From positions 186,001 to 250,000 of the forward strand of contig CALYLX010000143.1 of assembly GCA_944990035.1 (NCBI GenBank): a DNA stretch of 64,000 nucleotides, read 5' to 3'. The DNA comes from Clitopilus passeckerianus (Eukaryota > Basidiomycota > Agaricomycetes > Agaricales > Entolomataceae). The position numbers and the translations under genes are program-made. The notes beneath the pieces were generated by a model, which saw nothing but the letters and a program-made list of their open reading frames with translations, was not told where the DNA came from and made no database searches. Positions within the stretch are counted from its first letter, which is position 1. The number at the start of each line of letters is the position of its first letter. Of the stretch, positions 42,787 to 54,638 are shown in pieces.

Positions 42787-43961
42787 CTAAGGTACCGTCG
42801 CGTCGAGCGTCGAATCATCTATGGACTTGCATAAGGCTTCAAATAACTTCTTCGAATCTTCAGCTGCGAACTCTCCAGAAATCATGCCAGCGACGAGTGA
42901 TTTGCACTTCGCTGCGATCTGAGGGACCTAAATGAGTTTGTAAATGTGCAAGAGCGACAGGCCCTACAATTGAGGAGCCCAACCTGGTTTGTGAGCCCTC
43001 TTATGAATGTGCCACACCGGCTGATATCGTTTTCGAACACAGAGTCGTGAGAGGGGTCAACCTCCCCAGCTCGTTTGGCCCCAGTGAAATCAGCAAAGCA
43101 ATTCCGGCCTGGTTGGTCGGATTCACTATATTCGTCATCTGTATCAACCATATAGCATCGTTTATGATGGTATGGGAGACCTCCTATGCCATTCTCGTGG
43201 AGAAACGAGAGTCCCTGCGAAATGGTCCATTAATCCTACAAGACAGATGCCTTATTAAATTTACCTCTAGTAGCTGCTGGATGAAACTGACGTAGTGGCG
43301 AACCTTCTTGAATCTCCCTTGATCATAGGGAAGCAGCCGGCGAAAGACGAGGTATGTATCCCTCCCCCGTCTAGAAACGCAGAGAAGACGTGGTGCAGGG
43401 TTCCAAGGATCTGACCGTGGGGTCCGTCGGTTAAGCTCTATCATGACACCAAGTTCATTAGCGTCTTGTACGCGTTTGATCATGACGTTCGTTATGCCAT
43501 CCGTTGACTCGTCGGGGACTAACTAGGCGCAATGTTCAGCATTCCGTAACCGCGCCGAAAATATATCGGAGCAAACAAACCAAGCCATCGTAGTCCGGTA
43601 TCGTCTGCGAAGAGACTTCTCGGCTGATGATCTTATCTACTAGCGCTTCATAGTGGCTTTATTGCGTCAACAGATAAGCCCTGCAAAATGAGGCGCCTTA
43701 CCAATCATCAATATCAAACGAAGAGGTCGATGATCCCTGCCGAGACGACAAATTTGAGGACCTCCCAGATAGGCTCTCAGAGTCTGTCGAGCTCAAATGA
43801 ACAATGGGTATCATGCGCTGTAATGGGTAGCCAATCTGCGACTGGATCTCAGAGTCCTCAATCGTGGCTTGACTATCATCGGAACCATGATCCGAATCCG
43901 AATCTGAGTGGTCGGGAGACCGGACTACATTTCGGTCGAGGAAAAAGGATCGCCTCGACAT
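42787..43961 (-). CDS. Kinase-like protein without HRD and DFG motifs
   Basis: Five or so exons on the minus strand join in one frame: MSRRSFFLDRNVVRSPDHSD (acidic/Ser-rich leader), then CHYEALVDKIISREVSSQTI, LVPDESTDGITNVMIKRVQD, LVFRRLLPYDQGRFKKVRHY, FIQQLLE joined to GLSFLHENGIGGLPYHHKRC, FADFTGAKRAGEVDPSHDSV and VPQIAAKCKSLVAGM, ending ATVP at TAG 42787-42789. The order (β3-like VMIK, hinge-like LVFRRLL, helix ending in GL.FLHENG) fits the agaricomycete kinase-like family, where the next words are normally a HRD loop and a DFG-type motif. Neither is present, so I read it as a pseudokinase or other degenerate kinase fold. The N-terminal start is uncertain. Confidence 0.45.
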
Positions 43962-44288
43962 CGGTCAGATGGCGGCCAAAATTGGGGATTTGAGGGTAGA
44001 CCTGAAGGATATGGTTGAGGGAAGAAGACCGTAGTGGGAAGCGGTTAAGAATGAATCTGAGGACAAGGAGCCAAGGGCCGAATACTATGCAAGACATCGG
44101 GAATCGGATGTTGCTCGTTGCACTCCGCTGCTCAGCCAAGCTTACAGCCAACGCCTTGAGAGGAGAACTCGGAGAATTCATGGGCTCATACCTTCATCGA
44201 TTATCGATTCGGTTACGCGGGTACTGTCCAAGGCTTTGAAATCCTGTCATTTGTTCTACCGACCGAAATTAGCGAACGTGCATGCTCT
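43962..44288. other. Region between the kinase-like gene and the RidA gene
   Basis: About 330 bp. A minus-strand frame at 43876-44181 overlaps the kinase-like leader in another frame; it could contain an upstream exon, but I see no family likeness. Confidence 0.3.
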
Positions 44289-44855
44289 TTAATATGTCGC
44301 TATGGCTTCAATCTCGACATCGACATCCTTTGGCAACTTTGCGGCCTGGATGCAGGACCTGGCAGGCTTTGGGACCGGGAGCAGCTAAGAGGCAGATGGC
44401 TCAGCCTTTTCTTAGAGCAAACTTCAGAAAGGTGGCTCATACCTTTTCATAAATTTCGTTCATCGCCTCAAAATTATCCATATCTTTCAAAAACACATTT
44501 ACTTTGACCACTTTCTCCCAGTCAGATCCAGCCGCCTCCAATACGTTGCCGATGTTCGAGATGCATTGTGCCTAGAGGAGATGTCGGGAATTGAAAAGAA
44601 GTTAAGGTCTCCAATCGCCTTATCAAAGCCTCAAGGCACTCACGGTATGTTCTTTAATGCCTCCGGGAACTAATTGTCCATTCCCATCGACGGGTGTCTG
44701 TCCGCTCACGAAGATGAGTCCGGGGATCTTGGTGGCATGGGCTAAATCGGGGGATTGTCAGAGGTACTAGTACACCAGCATTTTCCCTCCTACTTACAGA
44801 GGATATGAGGGACAGCAGGGTTTTTGGGCGAGTTGATCTTTTCGATGGTGGTCAT
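44289..44855 (-). CDS. RidA/YjgF/YER057c family enamine/imine deaminase
   Basis: About 125 residues in four exons: MTTIEKINSPKNPAVPHIL, then ATKIPGLIFVSGQTPVDGNG and VPGGIKEHT, then AQCISNIGNVLEAAGSDWEK with VVKVNVFLKDMDNFEAMNEI, then PARSCIQAAKLPKDVDVEIE ending AIATY. It has the family features: IFVSGQ, the G.I.EHT..C..N....L...G turn, V.VFL.DM..F...NE.Y, and PARSC (the conserved Arg binds the carboxylate). RidA proteins hydrolyse reactive 2-aminoacrylate and other enamines from amino-acid metabolism to ketoacids and ammonia. It is divergent from a Dal5-like transporter 400 bp away, which suggests co-regulation. Confidence 0.85.
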
Positions 44856-45262
44856 CTTGGATAACGGTAAACTGAGAAAATAGAGTTGAACTGTGGGCGT
44901 CTGTTGACTTGCCAGGAGCAAACCCTTTTGTAGCTTCGTGCCGCCGGGCCGCTTTACCGGATCCACCACTCATCATGATCCCAGCCACGACGTGTTCGTC
45001 CAGTGACCACCTCCACGCGTTATCTCACTCGGCACACATGCTCTGCATTCACGTTAATATGCTTCTTCGGTGTGGAACACTAGTACTTATGGGGACCAGA
45101 AGCATGCGACCCACTATGATGGACACCATTTAATGGAATGCTTTAAAGTTCATGCCGAAAAACCTTTAGCCATTATCGCCAGTCAAAAAGCACCATTGAG
45201 GTGTTACTGGATTGAAGGGCGAGCCAAACACTAGGCCTCTTTTCTCAGACAACACTCAAAGC
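44856..45262. promoter_or_regulatory. Shared promoter region of RidA and Dal5-like genes
   Basis: About 410 bp between divergent starts. I see no clear TATA box. The open frame at 44909-45133 has no family likeness. Confidence 0.35.
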
Positions 45263-47700
45263 ATGAAGGATATCGATACCGATTCAAAGGACACGAAGGT
45301 GCTTGTGAACCCGGAGGAAGAACGCCGCCTTCGTCGCAAGTTCGATCTCTATCTCTTGCCTCCTTTGACCTTCATGTGCGCTGCGGGAACCAGCCTTGGT
45401 GAATTTCCTGTGCTTACACCGATAATGTAGGTATCTATGCAATGCTCTGGACAAAGGAAACGTGGGGAACGCAAAAACCGATGGCTGGGACAAGGACATC
45501 GGGTTGACTGGGAACCAGGTGCGTGAAGTCTTCGTCTCACAAACACCTGGGCTGACTGTTTTCAAAGTACTATATTCTTGTTATGATATTCTATGTAAGC
45601 TCTCGGTCTAGAACATGCACACCGAGTGTAGCTGAAGTTCGCTTCTAGGTTCCTTTCTGTCTGTAAGGGAAGTCTTCTTTGACTGTGAAATGGTGTTCAT
45701 TCGCGATAAAGGTTCGGAACTCCGATATCTCTGCTCGTCAAACGCTACTCAGCAGCCAGAGTGCTTCCTTGCATGATGATTGGTTTTGTACGACCGTCAC
45801 AAGCCTTAAAATCTAGTATCGAGCTCACGCCTAACCTAGGGTTCCATGTGCGTCAAATAGCCCCTGGACAGTTGTTGACTCTCACACGTGGTGGTGCAGG
45901 TCTCTGTTTGCCGGAATCGCGAAGAACTTTTCCCGTTAGTCGAGAGCAGAAAATCCTTGCATAGCGTCGCATTCTTATCTGGCTTTCCAGAAATCTTCGC
46001 CATACGATTCTTCCTAGGTATCTTTGAATCGGCCATGTTGCCCGGCGTGGTATGTCTTGTGACCCATCTCGTGGAGGATAGGACTAACCGTGCACACAGG
46101 TCTTCTACCTGTCCACTTTCTACAAGCGGAATGAACTCGCGTCTCGCGTTGGTCTATTTTACGGTGAGCAACGGATCATGTCAGGGGTCACGGCCACTGA
46201 TTAAGGGATGCTGTAGCTGCGGCTTCAATTGCTGGAGCATTTTCAGGTCTGTACTGATTGCGCTGGCATGTAGACCGTATCTCTCACAATATTCGCGCTG
46301 AAGGTCTCATCGCTTTTGGAGTCTTCCACATCCACCACACCAAATATCACGGTTGGCAGTTCCTCTTCTGGATCGAAGGTCAGCCTATCCAGGTTCACGC
46401 AACGGCCAATCCCTGAGATGTTTTACAGGTGGCAGCACAGTGGCGTTTGCTATCTTTGCTTTGTTGTGGCTTCCTCGATCTCCATCGACATGGAGCCGCC
46501 TTAGCGAGCGAGAGAAGGCTATCGCAAGAGCTCGCATCCTCATGGATTCTTCCGTCACTGCGGACGAGAAGCTGAACATCCGTGATGCATTCAGGCCTTT
46601 CAAAGATCCTATGTACTGGTTAGTGACCTGCTTCCTCTACCGAATCTCTTTCATTCAATTAATTCTGTAGGATCTGGGCCTTGATCAGTCTTTCCTTCGG
46701 CGTTCCATTGGCGAGCGTGAACAACTTCCTACCTCAGATCGTGGCGAGCCTGGGATATTCGACTGTCAAAACAAACCTGTACACGGTGGCACCTAATGTC
46801 GTCGGAACGGTCGCACTTCTTCTTCTGACTTTCTCCTCTGACTATTTCCGCGAACGGTCCATTCACATGTAAGTTTGGTTTGCTCTACAAAAACCGCTTG
46901 TTCATTCTCACCCTGATACCTTCAGATGCATACCGTTGGCGACTGCTTTAGCCGGTTTCATCGTTCTGGGATGCATCGACCCTTTGGCTCACAAGACAGT
47001 GGCTTATTTCGCATGCTTCCTGCTCACGATAGGGGTAAGCGGCTCTCTTCTATCTCAATGGGATGGTTCACATGATATTCTGAATACAGGCCTTTGCTCC
47101 ATCGGTCCTCGTCAGCGCATGGTAAACCCTGAACAACCAGAAGCTGAAAATATGCTCACCTTATCTAGGTACTCAAACAATACACCGAGCGAGTCTCGTC
47201 GCGCCGTTGTTGCCGCAGTCATGGGTAAGCACGATATTTGTATGGTCGGCCTGTGTTCCCCGATCGTGACCTATTCCACTTTTCAGTCGCGGTTGCCAAT
47301 TCGGCCGGTTTGATATCTACAAACGTGTTCAGAGCCAAAGACGAGCCTAAATATGTTCCTGGTATGTATTGTGATTTTATTTAACTGCTTCTCCACGCTA
47401 ATTCTGTATTATAGCACTCGCAACTTCGGGTGAGCATCTATGCGAGTTGGGCTGGAATCAGAGTTCTGATGCAAACTTTCAGCTGCGTTTGGCGGTTTCT
47501 GCCTCCTTCTAGTTGCTAGGTAAGTGGTGAATTGAACCACGATCTGCCGCTGACAATATCTTGACAGTGTCGGAGTGTATATGCGATATGAGAACCGACG
47601 ACGAAATCGGGAGCAAGGGGTCAACATTACGGCTGCTGACGTCGACACTGAAGACTTGGGCCAAGGTCCCAAATCCCCTGCGTTTAGGTACATGTACTAG
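45263..47700 (+). CDS. MFS transporter, Dal5-like anion:cation symporter
   Basis: About 480 residues, twelve helices, more than a dozen short introns. Start MKDIDTDSKDTKVLVNPEEE followed by the family's RRLRRKFDLYLLPPLTF and, across an intron, YLCNALDKGNVGNAKTDG, which is the hallmark N-terminus of the allantoate permease family (TC 2.A.1.14). Further exons read VLPCMMIGFGSMSL, KNFSQIFAIRFFLGIFESAM, YLSTFYKRNELASRVGLFY, HGWQFLFWIEG, LPRSPSTWSRLSEREKAIA, and a tail RRNREQGVNITAADVD ending YMY. The reading frame is intact if the splices are accepted. Family members import organic anions such as allantoate, nicotinate, biotin precursors or dipeptides; the substrate is unknown. It is divergent from a RidA gene. 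Confidence 0.8.
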
Positions 47701-47923
47701 TTCTCGTATGCTATCTTACAAACGAAATCATGACTATTACGACACTTCTCTGCTTGTTTGTATAATTCGGTTGCTGAGAGTACAAGTCATCGGATCTAGC
47801 TTCGGATATCGGAGCTATTTAGACCAGTCAGTCACGTGTACCAAATTTCTGAATCCGAGGGCGTGCTCAACGTCTGCGACGGCTCCAGACGATCAATCTG
47901 CAACGAGCAGGCCTTTCTCAGTC

Positions 47924-50900
47924 ATGAGTGCAGAATCATTGACGAGCACAGCAGTTAAAACTCAAAATTTTGATACTTTGAACTCCAACGTCCAAGTTGC
48001 AGCTCTCAAGGCCACCCGCAATGCTCTCGGACTACCAAACGACACGGCCTACCACCGTTCTATGGACCAGTCATTTGCCCAAGAGTTGGACAGTTTCTCC
48101 TCAAGAGTCCTTGCTCTTACCAATAAGATGATTTCCCTGGCATCTACGGTCGATCCATCGTCCAACCGCTCAAAAGGGAAGGCGAAACTTGCCAATCAAG
48201 ACGATGTGGTCGACAATTTCCATTCGCTTGTGGTGGATTCTATGGACCAGCTCCTTGAACGAACAGTACGCCGTTTCATAGCTCTTTGCGCTAATTTGAA
48301 CTAAGCCTATATAGGATATCTGCCTAGACGAATTTCTCGGTGTCTCTAAAGCACCTGCAATCGCTGTGAATCCCGTGCTCCCCCCTCCCAAAAAGGTCCG
48401 TCAATTCCAACGTGTAGAGGCCAGTCTATTCATTTTGTTACAGACTGCCACTGTTGGCAAACATGAGCCCGTTATTCAACATGCAGCAAACCTCCGTAAA
48501 CCCCAGTTATCCTTCAAGCGTAAAATCGTGAATGACGATTCACCTTGGTATCCTGCATTACCCCACAAGTACAACGCAAAAGTGCCTGTCGGCTACAACT
48601 TTAGTGATACCGACGCAAATTCATCAGCCTCTACACTCCTGTATGCCCTGCTCTTTGCCTCACAAACGGCTTGGCCATTCTGACGTTTTAAATCGCAGAT
48701 CAACGCATCCATATCGATATGAAATCACACACATGTCCTACCCAGAACGCATGTTTCGACCTGTTGTGCCTACGAAACCCAAAGACTTCTCCACCACAGC
48801 TTTCCATTGGGTCGCGACAGAAGAAGATTTTCAGTCGATGCTTGCGAAGTTGCGTCAAGCTACAGAAATTGCCGTCGATTTGGAGCATCACAGCTATCGC
48901 TCTTATTATGGATTTGTCTGCCTTATGCAAATCAGTACTCGGGAAGAAGATTGGATTATTGATACTCTTGTCTTGAGGGAAGAGTTGACAGAATTGAATG
49001 AGGTTTTCACAAACCCAGATATAGTCAAGGTCTGTGTCCGTACCACACCCATCGTCCTCTCTCCTTAGCCCGTTACAGATATTCCACGGCGCGGATAGCG
49101 ATATAGTCTGGCTCCAACAAAACTTTGACTTGTACATCGTGAATCTGTTTGACACCTTCCACGCATCAAAGCTGCTAGGTACTGATGCCCTCGGACCATT
49201 CATGTTTCCCTTCATTGACTTGTTTCCCAGAATTTCCCAGACATGGTCTAGCCAATCTCCTTGAGATGTACTGCGATTTCATACCCGACAAGCGGTACCA
49301 GTTAGCAGATTGGCGTATGAGGTAAGGCCCCATCCTCATGCCAGTAAAAGTGCTTGCTAAAAGCTTTCAGACCACTTCCCCAAGAAATGATAGATTATGC
49401 GCGTTCGGATACCCACTATCTACTCTACATCTACGACAGCCTTCGGAACGCTCTGATAGACAGAGCTCAGTCTCGTTCCCAGTCACGCGCCGGTTCACCC
49501 ATGGAAACATCTTCGATGAGCGATCCTGGCCACGCCCTCGTCAAGCAGGTGCTTTCTCGCTCAGAGGAGACTGCCCTGAAGACGTACGAAAAGGAATTCT
49601 ATGATGAATCTGGTGGCACGGGGAGTGGCGGATGGGATACGCTCGCTCGTAAATGGAACAAGATTCCACTGACGGCTGGCGGACCAGGAGTTGGCATTGG
49701 TGCAATGCAAAGGAACGTCTACCAGGTGATCCACAAATGGAGAGAAACTGTCGCAAGAGAGGAAGACGAGAGTACTCGGTAAATCAGCCCATGCTTAAAC
49801 CTAAAGACCGTGCGTTCAATTTCAGAACAGATATGTGCTCCCCAACCATTACCTTTTCCAACTGGCCGAGCAGCCGCCTGCGGATATGGCGGCGTTGCTT
49901 TCTGTTTTTCATCCTGTATCGCCTGTTGTCCGGCGTCGCGCCAAGCAGTTGTTAGATAGAATCAAAACTGCAGTTAAGCAATCTCTTTCTACCTCTGGCA
50001 ACGCGATATCGGAACCAACGCAAGAAAACGTACAAATGGAAGCCAAGGACAGCGACACGGGTTCGCAAAAGGCTGAAACACCACAAGTGATTTCTCAAGA
50101 TGCCTTGTGGTCGAAGAGTAAACTCTTTTCCTTCTTGTTTTGGTTAATTCTGACCAACGTTCGTCAAAAAATAGCACCCATTGGATCGCTGGCCCCTACA
50201 TCCGCTCTGCTTGGCTCTTCGAGAACTACTGCGCATCCTTCATTTCTCGCTTCAAAAAGTACTTTGCTCGGTAACGCACGCGTACTGCAGCGTCCGGCAG
50301 CAAGTGATGTAAGCTTACACGCTTCTGTACAGAACAAAGTTTCTAAGAACTCCACAGATATCCAATTACTCTCATGGACATACTCCAAAGTTTCTGGAAT
50401 TGGTTTCTCGTATCAACAACACGCTGGTAATTGCACCGTCGGCGCCTAAGGTATGACTTCATTACCCTACCGAAGCACTCGATTAAAGTTTCCCGAAGGT
50501 TGCCAAGCCATCCATCGAAGTCGAGATTACCGAGAAGGAGGCTGAGATCGACGAACTGCCCTCGGGAGTGCCAGATGTGCAGATCGAAATCCCTTACGTC
50601 CCTGCTGCCCAACGCAAAACAATCTCCCAAGAGATCGACGACTCGATTGTCGTGGTCGGCCAAGCGCGGCCGAAGAAGCGTAAGAGAGGCCTCAAGGCGC
50701 AACCAGATGCGAACCCGAACGAAAAACCAATCCCTCGAGGCATTCCGAATTCCGAAGCTGCGGGAGACCCTGACCAAGAGCAAGAGCCTTTCGATTTCTC
50801 TACAGTATCCAATATCTTGGACGATAACCCTGACCTTGAGGTGACTTCTGAGAAGAGGCAGAAGCGGCAGAAGAAGGGTAAGGCTTCTCCTCTAACTCAT

Positions 50901-51015
50901 GGCACCCTTATCTCATGTTTCCATAGTTGCAGGTCATTTCTACGGCGACTTCCCTGCGCCTCCTAAAGCACATAGTGAGGTTAAACGCGGAAACCAGTCT
51001 CGTACATTCAAATAG
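47924..51015 (+). CDS. RRP6: Exosome 3'-5' exoribonuclease RRP6
   Basis: About 850 residues. N-terminal PMC2NT-like helical region ([20 protein letters not shown]...), then [18 protein letters not shown], then the DEDD-Y nuclease: motif [21 protein letters not shown] with Asp and Glu, motif [19 protein letters not shown], motif [20 protein letters not shown] with the catalytic Tyr and Asp. The HRDC domain follows ([31 protein letters not shown]). The C-terminal region is basic ([18 protein letters not shown]) and ends RGNQSRTFK at TAG 51013-51015. Introns restore the frame at each apparent stop, for example near 49782-49840 and 50339-50390. Rrp6 works in the nuclear exosome on rRNA, snoRNA and unstable transcripts. 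Confidence 0.88.
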
Positions 51016-51381
51016 TATGTAGCTGGTGTTCTAATATTATAACCTCCTATTCCGCGTTGCAGATAGGTCGTGCGGCCGACATCTGCACCAATGGCGAAAT
51101 TGCTTCCACTGCTTGCGCCCGGTTAATAGAGTTGCCGGCGGCTCTAAGAACGCCCACTACGTCATGTGATCCTCGGCAGATAGCTCTTGCTTCATGTTTT
51201 TCGGACCTTCGGTCAGGTCGACTCACTTTTGACCCCAGTTATCGCTAGCTGCAGAATGACGGAGCATGTGCACTGGTCTATATATATGAGCTCTTCTCCG
51301 CGCTAAAACTCCAGCAGTTTCTGCCAATTTTTCTCCTCTCTCTTGTCATTTTCACCTGGTAATTCCTCATCGAATATATCC
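51016..51381 (+). promoter_or_regulatory. Promoter region of the DHA1 transporter
   Basis: About 365 bp with no gene. A TATA stretch (tatatatat, 51279-51287) lies 95 bp before the ATG and is followed by a pyrimidine-rich tract up to the start, a common fungal core-promoter arrangement. Confidence 0.5.
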
Positions 51382-53641
51382 ATGAATAATTCTCTCCGCT
51401 CCCCTAATTCTCGTGTTCCTGTGGATATCGAGCATATCCCAGTGGAGAACGATCCAAGAGCCTGGTCTCCGCTTCGGAAGGTTCTGACATCGTACCCGCT
51501 GTCGATTACAGATTACTGATATCGATACCTTAGAATGCTAGCCTGGTGCTAATATCCTCTGCGGCAATGATTGCTGGTCTTGCTGGTAGTATTCAAAATC
51601 GTAAGCTGATCTTAGGTGTCATGAACATGCCTTGTATCTGATGCTCTTTCCGTCCCTCCTTAGCGGCGGTTGAACAGATGCAAGAAGACCTTCCAGCTAC
51701 CCCCTCACAATTCAGTTTGAGTATAGCAGTCTTCATCCTTGTCCAGGGGCTCGTGCCTTTGATATGGAGCGCCATCAGCGAAATTAAAGGAAGGAAGGTT
51801 AGTAAATCCCTTCAGTCTTATCCGATCACCTTTTGACTTTTCATGAAAGAACGTCTACATTGTTTCGCTTGCCCTCTTCACTGTCGGCTCGATAATCGCC
51901 GCCGTCAGTCAAACCATTAAGCTGTGAGTACCTTCCCCGCTCCTCAGACGCATGCTTTACTGAACACCACATAGAGTGATTGTTTCACGGGCTATCCAGG
52001 CAGCAGGGTAGGCAATAGCTAACACTTTGCCGTCACCCATCTTTCTAAATTAGCCGCAGGTCCAGCGCTGTGATTACCATTGGTGCGGCTACTCTTGCAG
52101 ATATCTTTGAATCTCATGAGAGGGGAACACAGGCAAGCCCACCTCTCTGTACTTTCCGAATATCGTGTCCTAACCTCAGATGATGGCAGATGGGTATCTA
52201 CTACATGGCACCCCTTCTTGGCCCCGTAAGGCAACTTTTATACTCTACTGCATGCACCATATTTATATCAATTCTACATAGTCCCTAGGCCCAATACTCG
52301 GCGGAGGTTTGACCACAGGGTTCAACTGGCGCGCTATTTTCTGGTTCCTGGCGATAGTGGCCGGAACGACCTCGCTTTCTTTCCTCTTCCTCTTCAACGA
52401 CACCTTCAGGCCACAGCGCAGTCTGACGTACCAAAATGTATTGAAGGAAAGAATGAAGGCAGCAAGCGCCAACTCTACCGCACGTAACTCTATCGAAGGA
52501 AGCGCGGAAACCTCTATCCCTGATCCGGAGAAGGGATTACCCGTCCAGAAGGAAGATGTACCTTCGATCGAGCTTTCTCTTAAGGATGTCAACCCATTCA
52601 AGCCAATCAGCTTTGTCTTGCGTCGTTGGAACAACTTGGTCATTCTTTTTGGATCTGGTAAGTTTCTCCCAGATAATATCTTCGGGGCGAGGTTAACTCT
52701 TAAACGCTCAATCAGGTCTTCTATTCGCTTTCGGCTACTTGATTGCTTACACGACAGCAAGAACGCTCACTCGCCACTACGGGTATGATCCCCTACATGT
52801 CGGTCTCGTTCTACTGTCCTATGGACTAGGTATGTGATTTTACGTCTTAGCTACTAGGTAAATATCTTACCCACACTGCTTCTGCTAGGATGTCTCTCGG
52901 GGAGTGTTCTTGGCGGCCGATGGTCAGACATGATTCTCGCACGACTCAAGGCTAAAAATGGCGGTGTCAGCTATCCCGAGGCAAGCAGAGATGACAAGAC
53001 TTTCGTTCGGTATAACCATATGTATCTTTCCCTTTCTCTTTTTTTTGCTCTAGATGCGCTTGAAGAGTGTCACTTACACCGCTTTGATTTTCCCGCTGTT
53101 TACTGTTGGGTTCGGCTGGCTCTGCCAACAACGAGTCCATGTCTCTGGCATCTGCGTGATGTTGTTCATGTGCGGCTTCCTTTCGATGTGAGTTTTCCTC
53201 CTCTCACATGCTGGAAGAAGTGCTCACGTTCCCTACAGCTCCACCTATGCTAGTACCCTTGCGTACATCGTTGACGCAAATGCAGGTCGTTCCTCCACTG
53301 CCGTTGCTACTAACAGTGCATTCAGAGGCGTCTCTGCTTTCGTAGCCACAGAGATAGCAGTTCCCCTTCAGGTAAGCAGAGATTCCAGCTTTCGCTACTC
53401 GCAACACTTTACTAATATTCCACATACAGGATGGTGTCGGTGATGGTCAGTTTAAATCCGATATTACCAGTTCATCCCTTGTTGACACACGGTTGTTCAT
53501 CTAGGCTGGACTTGGACCATTTGGGGCTTCCTCATGTTGATCAGCGGACTTCTAACGCTTCTTGTAGCCTGGAAAGGTGAGAAATGGCGCATAGCCGCTG
53601 AGGAACGTGAAGCAGCTACAAAAGAGGACGAAGGTAACTAA
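51382..53641 (+). CDS. MFS drug:H+ antiporter, DHA1 family
   Basis: About 500 residues. N-terminal PRAWSPLRK precedes helix 1, as in fungal DHA1 polyamine/drug exporters; then AAMIAGLAGSIQNPAVEQM, LIWSAISEIKGRKNVYIVSL (motif A GRK), VSRAIQAAGSSAVITIGAAT, ADIFESHERGTQ joined to MGIYYMAPLLGPSLGPILGG (motif C), GFNWRAIFWFL, the long central loop, then LLFAFGYLIAYTTARTLTRH, GCLSGSVLGGRWSD, MRLKSVTYTALIFPLF and ISTYASTLAYIVDANAGRSS. Two introns start with GC: after GTQ near 52133 and after YPE near 52981, both AG|GCAAGC. I end the gene at TAA 53639-53641; a donor-like gtaact there could extend it. Exports drugs or polyamines by family; substrate unknown. Confidence 0.82.
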
Positions 53642-54638
53642 ACCTTTCGCTTGATTGACGCATACGACCGTTCTGGACACGTTAGACATCATATACCATG
53701 TTCACGACTCATACCACATGCTTTCCTCGATTTTCATGGCCTTTTTCTGTATCATGGGTTTTCCGCTGTATCATTTGGCGTCGAACGCATAGATCCCAGT
53801 TCTTATGTATACTCTAATTCGACTTCCTTTCTTAGATGCATGATCAACGAGTGAGCGAGTACTTCAGCGTTCCATCACAATCTCCACAGCTTGCCAGCTA
53901 CCAGTCCCAGAATTGGTACACCTCCTTTATCGGCCATGAAGGGACATGGTAACAGCCAAACCATGACCATACATTGGAGCGTGCGCAGCATCAGTCGCTG
54001 GAACTATCTGATAAGATAGTTCGCCTTCTATCGCCAGTAACGCTAAAAGACGTCAGACTGCGCCTAATCAGTGTGGCTCGATGCCATCGATAGCGTCATA
54101 GGACAGTTTCCCTTTAATTCCGCCCAAGGTCGTCCACTGTCGCGCAGCCACCTTGGTTCCCCGGAAAGTCCCCAGTATTTACCTCGGAAGGAAAGACGGA
54201 TGCGGATTGCTGTCATCATCATCACGGTCACTTTCACCGTCGAGGAGAGGTCAGCCTGAAAGCTTGCCGCTGGAGACTCGTCACCAATTTATAAAGATGG
54301 TTATCTTCATGGCACAGATAGATTACATCTGTCGACTTGTCCGGAAATGCTACCGGTAACTCATGGTGCACACCAACAAAGAGCTACGAAAGCTTGGCGC
54401 GGAGGTTCTGGATGAGGCCTTTGATCTCTTCCGTGTATCCGTCTCATCCGGGCGTTCTGATTGGTTGATGCTCTTCGGAATTAGCTGACATTGCTTACTC
54501 ACGGAGGCACTCTTCACGGTTGTGGCGACCCTGTGGAGGATCGCAAGGGCAAGTGATGATATATAAAATGAAGCCCTATGACCTCGAAACTCCTCGAGAA
54601 TCCCCCACATTTCCCCCCGACGACTCACTCGCAGTTGA
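53642..54638. other. Intergenic region with a hairpin holding a GATA site
   Basis: About 1 kb without a supported gene. An inverted repeat at 54001-54022 (arms gaactatct and agatagttc, loop gata) includes tgataag. Open frames on both strands are short and unlike any family. Confidence 0.4.
54001..54022. repeat. 9-bp inverted repeat with GATA core
   Basis: gaactatct, then gata, then agatagttc. The arms pair perfectly. The loop and right arm form TGATAAG, a match to the fungal GATA-factor motif HGATAR. Confidence 0.5.

Noticed and set aside
43876..44181. Minus-strand frame upstream of the kinase-like gene
   Set aside because: It could be an extra exon, but it overlaps the leader in another frame and contains no recognisable text.
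44909..45133. Small plus-strand frame between RidA and the Dal5-like gene
   Set aside because: Lies in the shared promoter, no likeness to any protein and no neighbouring exon.
49780..50460. Apparent stops in RRP6
   Set aside because: GT-AG introns (for example 49782-49840 and 50339-50390) remove them and restore the expected HRDC and linker text.
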